From: an uncultured SAR116 cluster alpha proteobacterium
Lineage (GTDB): Bacteria; Pseudomonadota; Alphaproteobacteria; Puniceispirillales; Puniceispirillaceae
NCBI GenBank assembly: GCA_902573725.1
Contig: CACGLE010000002.1
Location: 1-64,000, forward strand
DNA length: 64,000 nt
Direction: 5' to 3'
Shown here: piece by piece, positions 63,344-64,000 of the stretch
Position numbering within the stretch: position 1 is the first letter of the stretch
Layout of the letters: each line of letters opens with the position of its first letter
The notes under the pieces: generated by a model
Database searches by the model: none
What the model was told of the DNA's origin: nothing
Seen by the model: the letters and a program-made list of their open reading frames with translations, nothing else
Translations under genes and position numbers: made by a program

Positions 63344-64000
63344 ATGAAGATAACCGATACCCAACTCCACCGATATGCACGCCAAATAGTAATGCATGAA
63401 ATTGATGAAGATGGACAGCAAGCATTATTATCTTCTAAAATAGCAGTTCTAGGGGCGGGAGGCTTGGGCTCAGTTGTTATTGCAAATCTGGCAGCAGCTG
63501 GTGTTGGAGAGATAATAATTTGTGACAATGACATTATTGATTTAAGTAATCTAAACAGGCAAATTATTTACCGTGAGAGTGATGTTGGAAAACCAAAAAC
63601 TGAAAGTGCAAAACGCTTCGTTCAAGATATCAACCCTGATGTTTCGGTAAAAATAATACAAAAAACAATGGACAAAGAAAAACTTAACGATATTTTATCT
63701 GATTGCAATTTACTAGTAGATTGTGCTGACCAATTCCGCACAAAATTTAATGCTGCCGAAGCAGCTTTCGAAAATGGAATTCCACATATTTTTGGAGGTG
63801 CCGTTCGGTTTGATGGGCAAATGGCCTCTTTGATGGCAGGTGTAGAAGGTTATAATAATTCACCTTGTTTCGCGTGTCTTTTTCCAAAAGATTCCGACGT
63901 GGCACAAGCCACAAATTGCGCACAAGCTGGTATCCTATCACCCATAACAGGATTAATCGGCAACTTACAATCTTTAGAAACAATAAAGTGGGTTACAAGA
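63344..64000 (+). CDS. MoeB/ThiF/HesA-family adenylyltransferase, 3'-truncated by window edge
   Basis: Absent from the ORF track because it has no stop in the window. ATG 63344: MKITDTQLHRYARQIVMHEIDEDGQQALLSSKIAVLGAGGLGSVVIANLAAAGVG...CFACLFP. Confidence 0.92.
   Translation, partial: MKITDTQLHRYARQIVMHEIDEDGQQALLSSKIAVLGAGGLGSVVIANLAAAGVGEIIICDNDIIDLSNLNRQIIYRESDVGKPKTESAKRFVQDINPDVSVKIIQKTMDKEKLNDILSDCNLLVDCADQFRTKFNAAEAAFENGIPHIFGGAVRFDGQMASLMAGVEGYNNSPCFACLFPKDSDVAQATNCAQAGILSPITGLIGNLQSLETIKWVTR

Overview
This 64 kb window reads as ordinary, gene-dense, AT-rich bacterial chromosome. Its content fits a marine-type alphaproteobacterium, but that taxonomy is inference from the RegB/RegA four-proline linker, the dnaA-rpsT and ubiE-ubiB-coaBC-dut neighbourhoods and the AT-rich composition. 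I saw no rRNA, tRNA, CRISPR array, transposase or prophage genes. Main blocks, in order: (1) hydroxypyruvate isomerase / glyoxalase I-II / TypA; (2) a nucleoside uptake and salvage region: pncA-tdk, upp, and a probable nine-gene minus-strand operon pyrE-ribokinase-nucleoside hydrolase-2OG/Fe(II) oxygenase-BMP-type ABC transporter-cdd; (3) a potFGHI-type polyamine ABC operon and pyrC; (4) a tandem glycine riboswitch upstream of a DadA-like amino-acid dehydrogenase, divergent from a membrane pyrophosphatase; (5) a polar amino-acid ABC operon with an AstE/AspA-family deacylase; (6) trhO, rpe, an SF2 helicase, an orphan XdhC and an MFS transporter; (7) two GT4 glycosyltransferases, an orphan FbpB-like permease and ppk-ppx; (8) three EamA transporters with a DUF4864-like protein; (9) regA-regB-gyrB-recF-dnaN-dnaA-rpsT; (10) mutM, ubiE-ubiB, an HTH-CoaBC fusion, dut, and a truncated MoeB/ThiF. 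I did not find a convincing wholly new multi-gene system. The best leads are the glycine riboswitch on a dadA-like gene, the HTH domain fused to CoaBC, the 2OG oxygenase inside the nucleoside operon, a probable ATA-initiated deacylase whose start the ORF track misses, a 13-bp perfect inverted repeat upstream of ppk, and an atypical RegB H-box.
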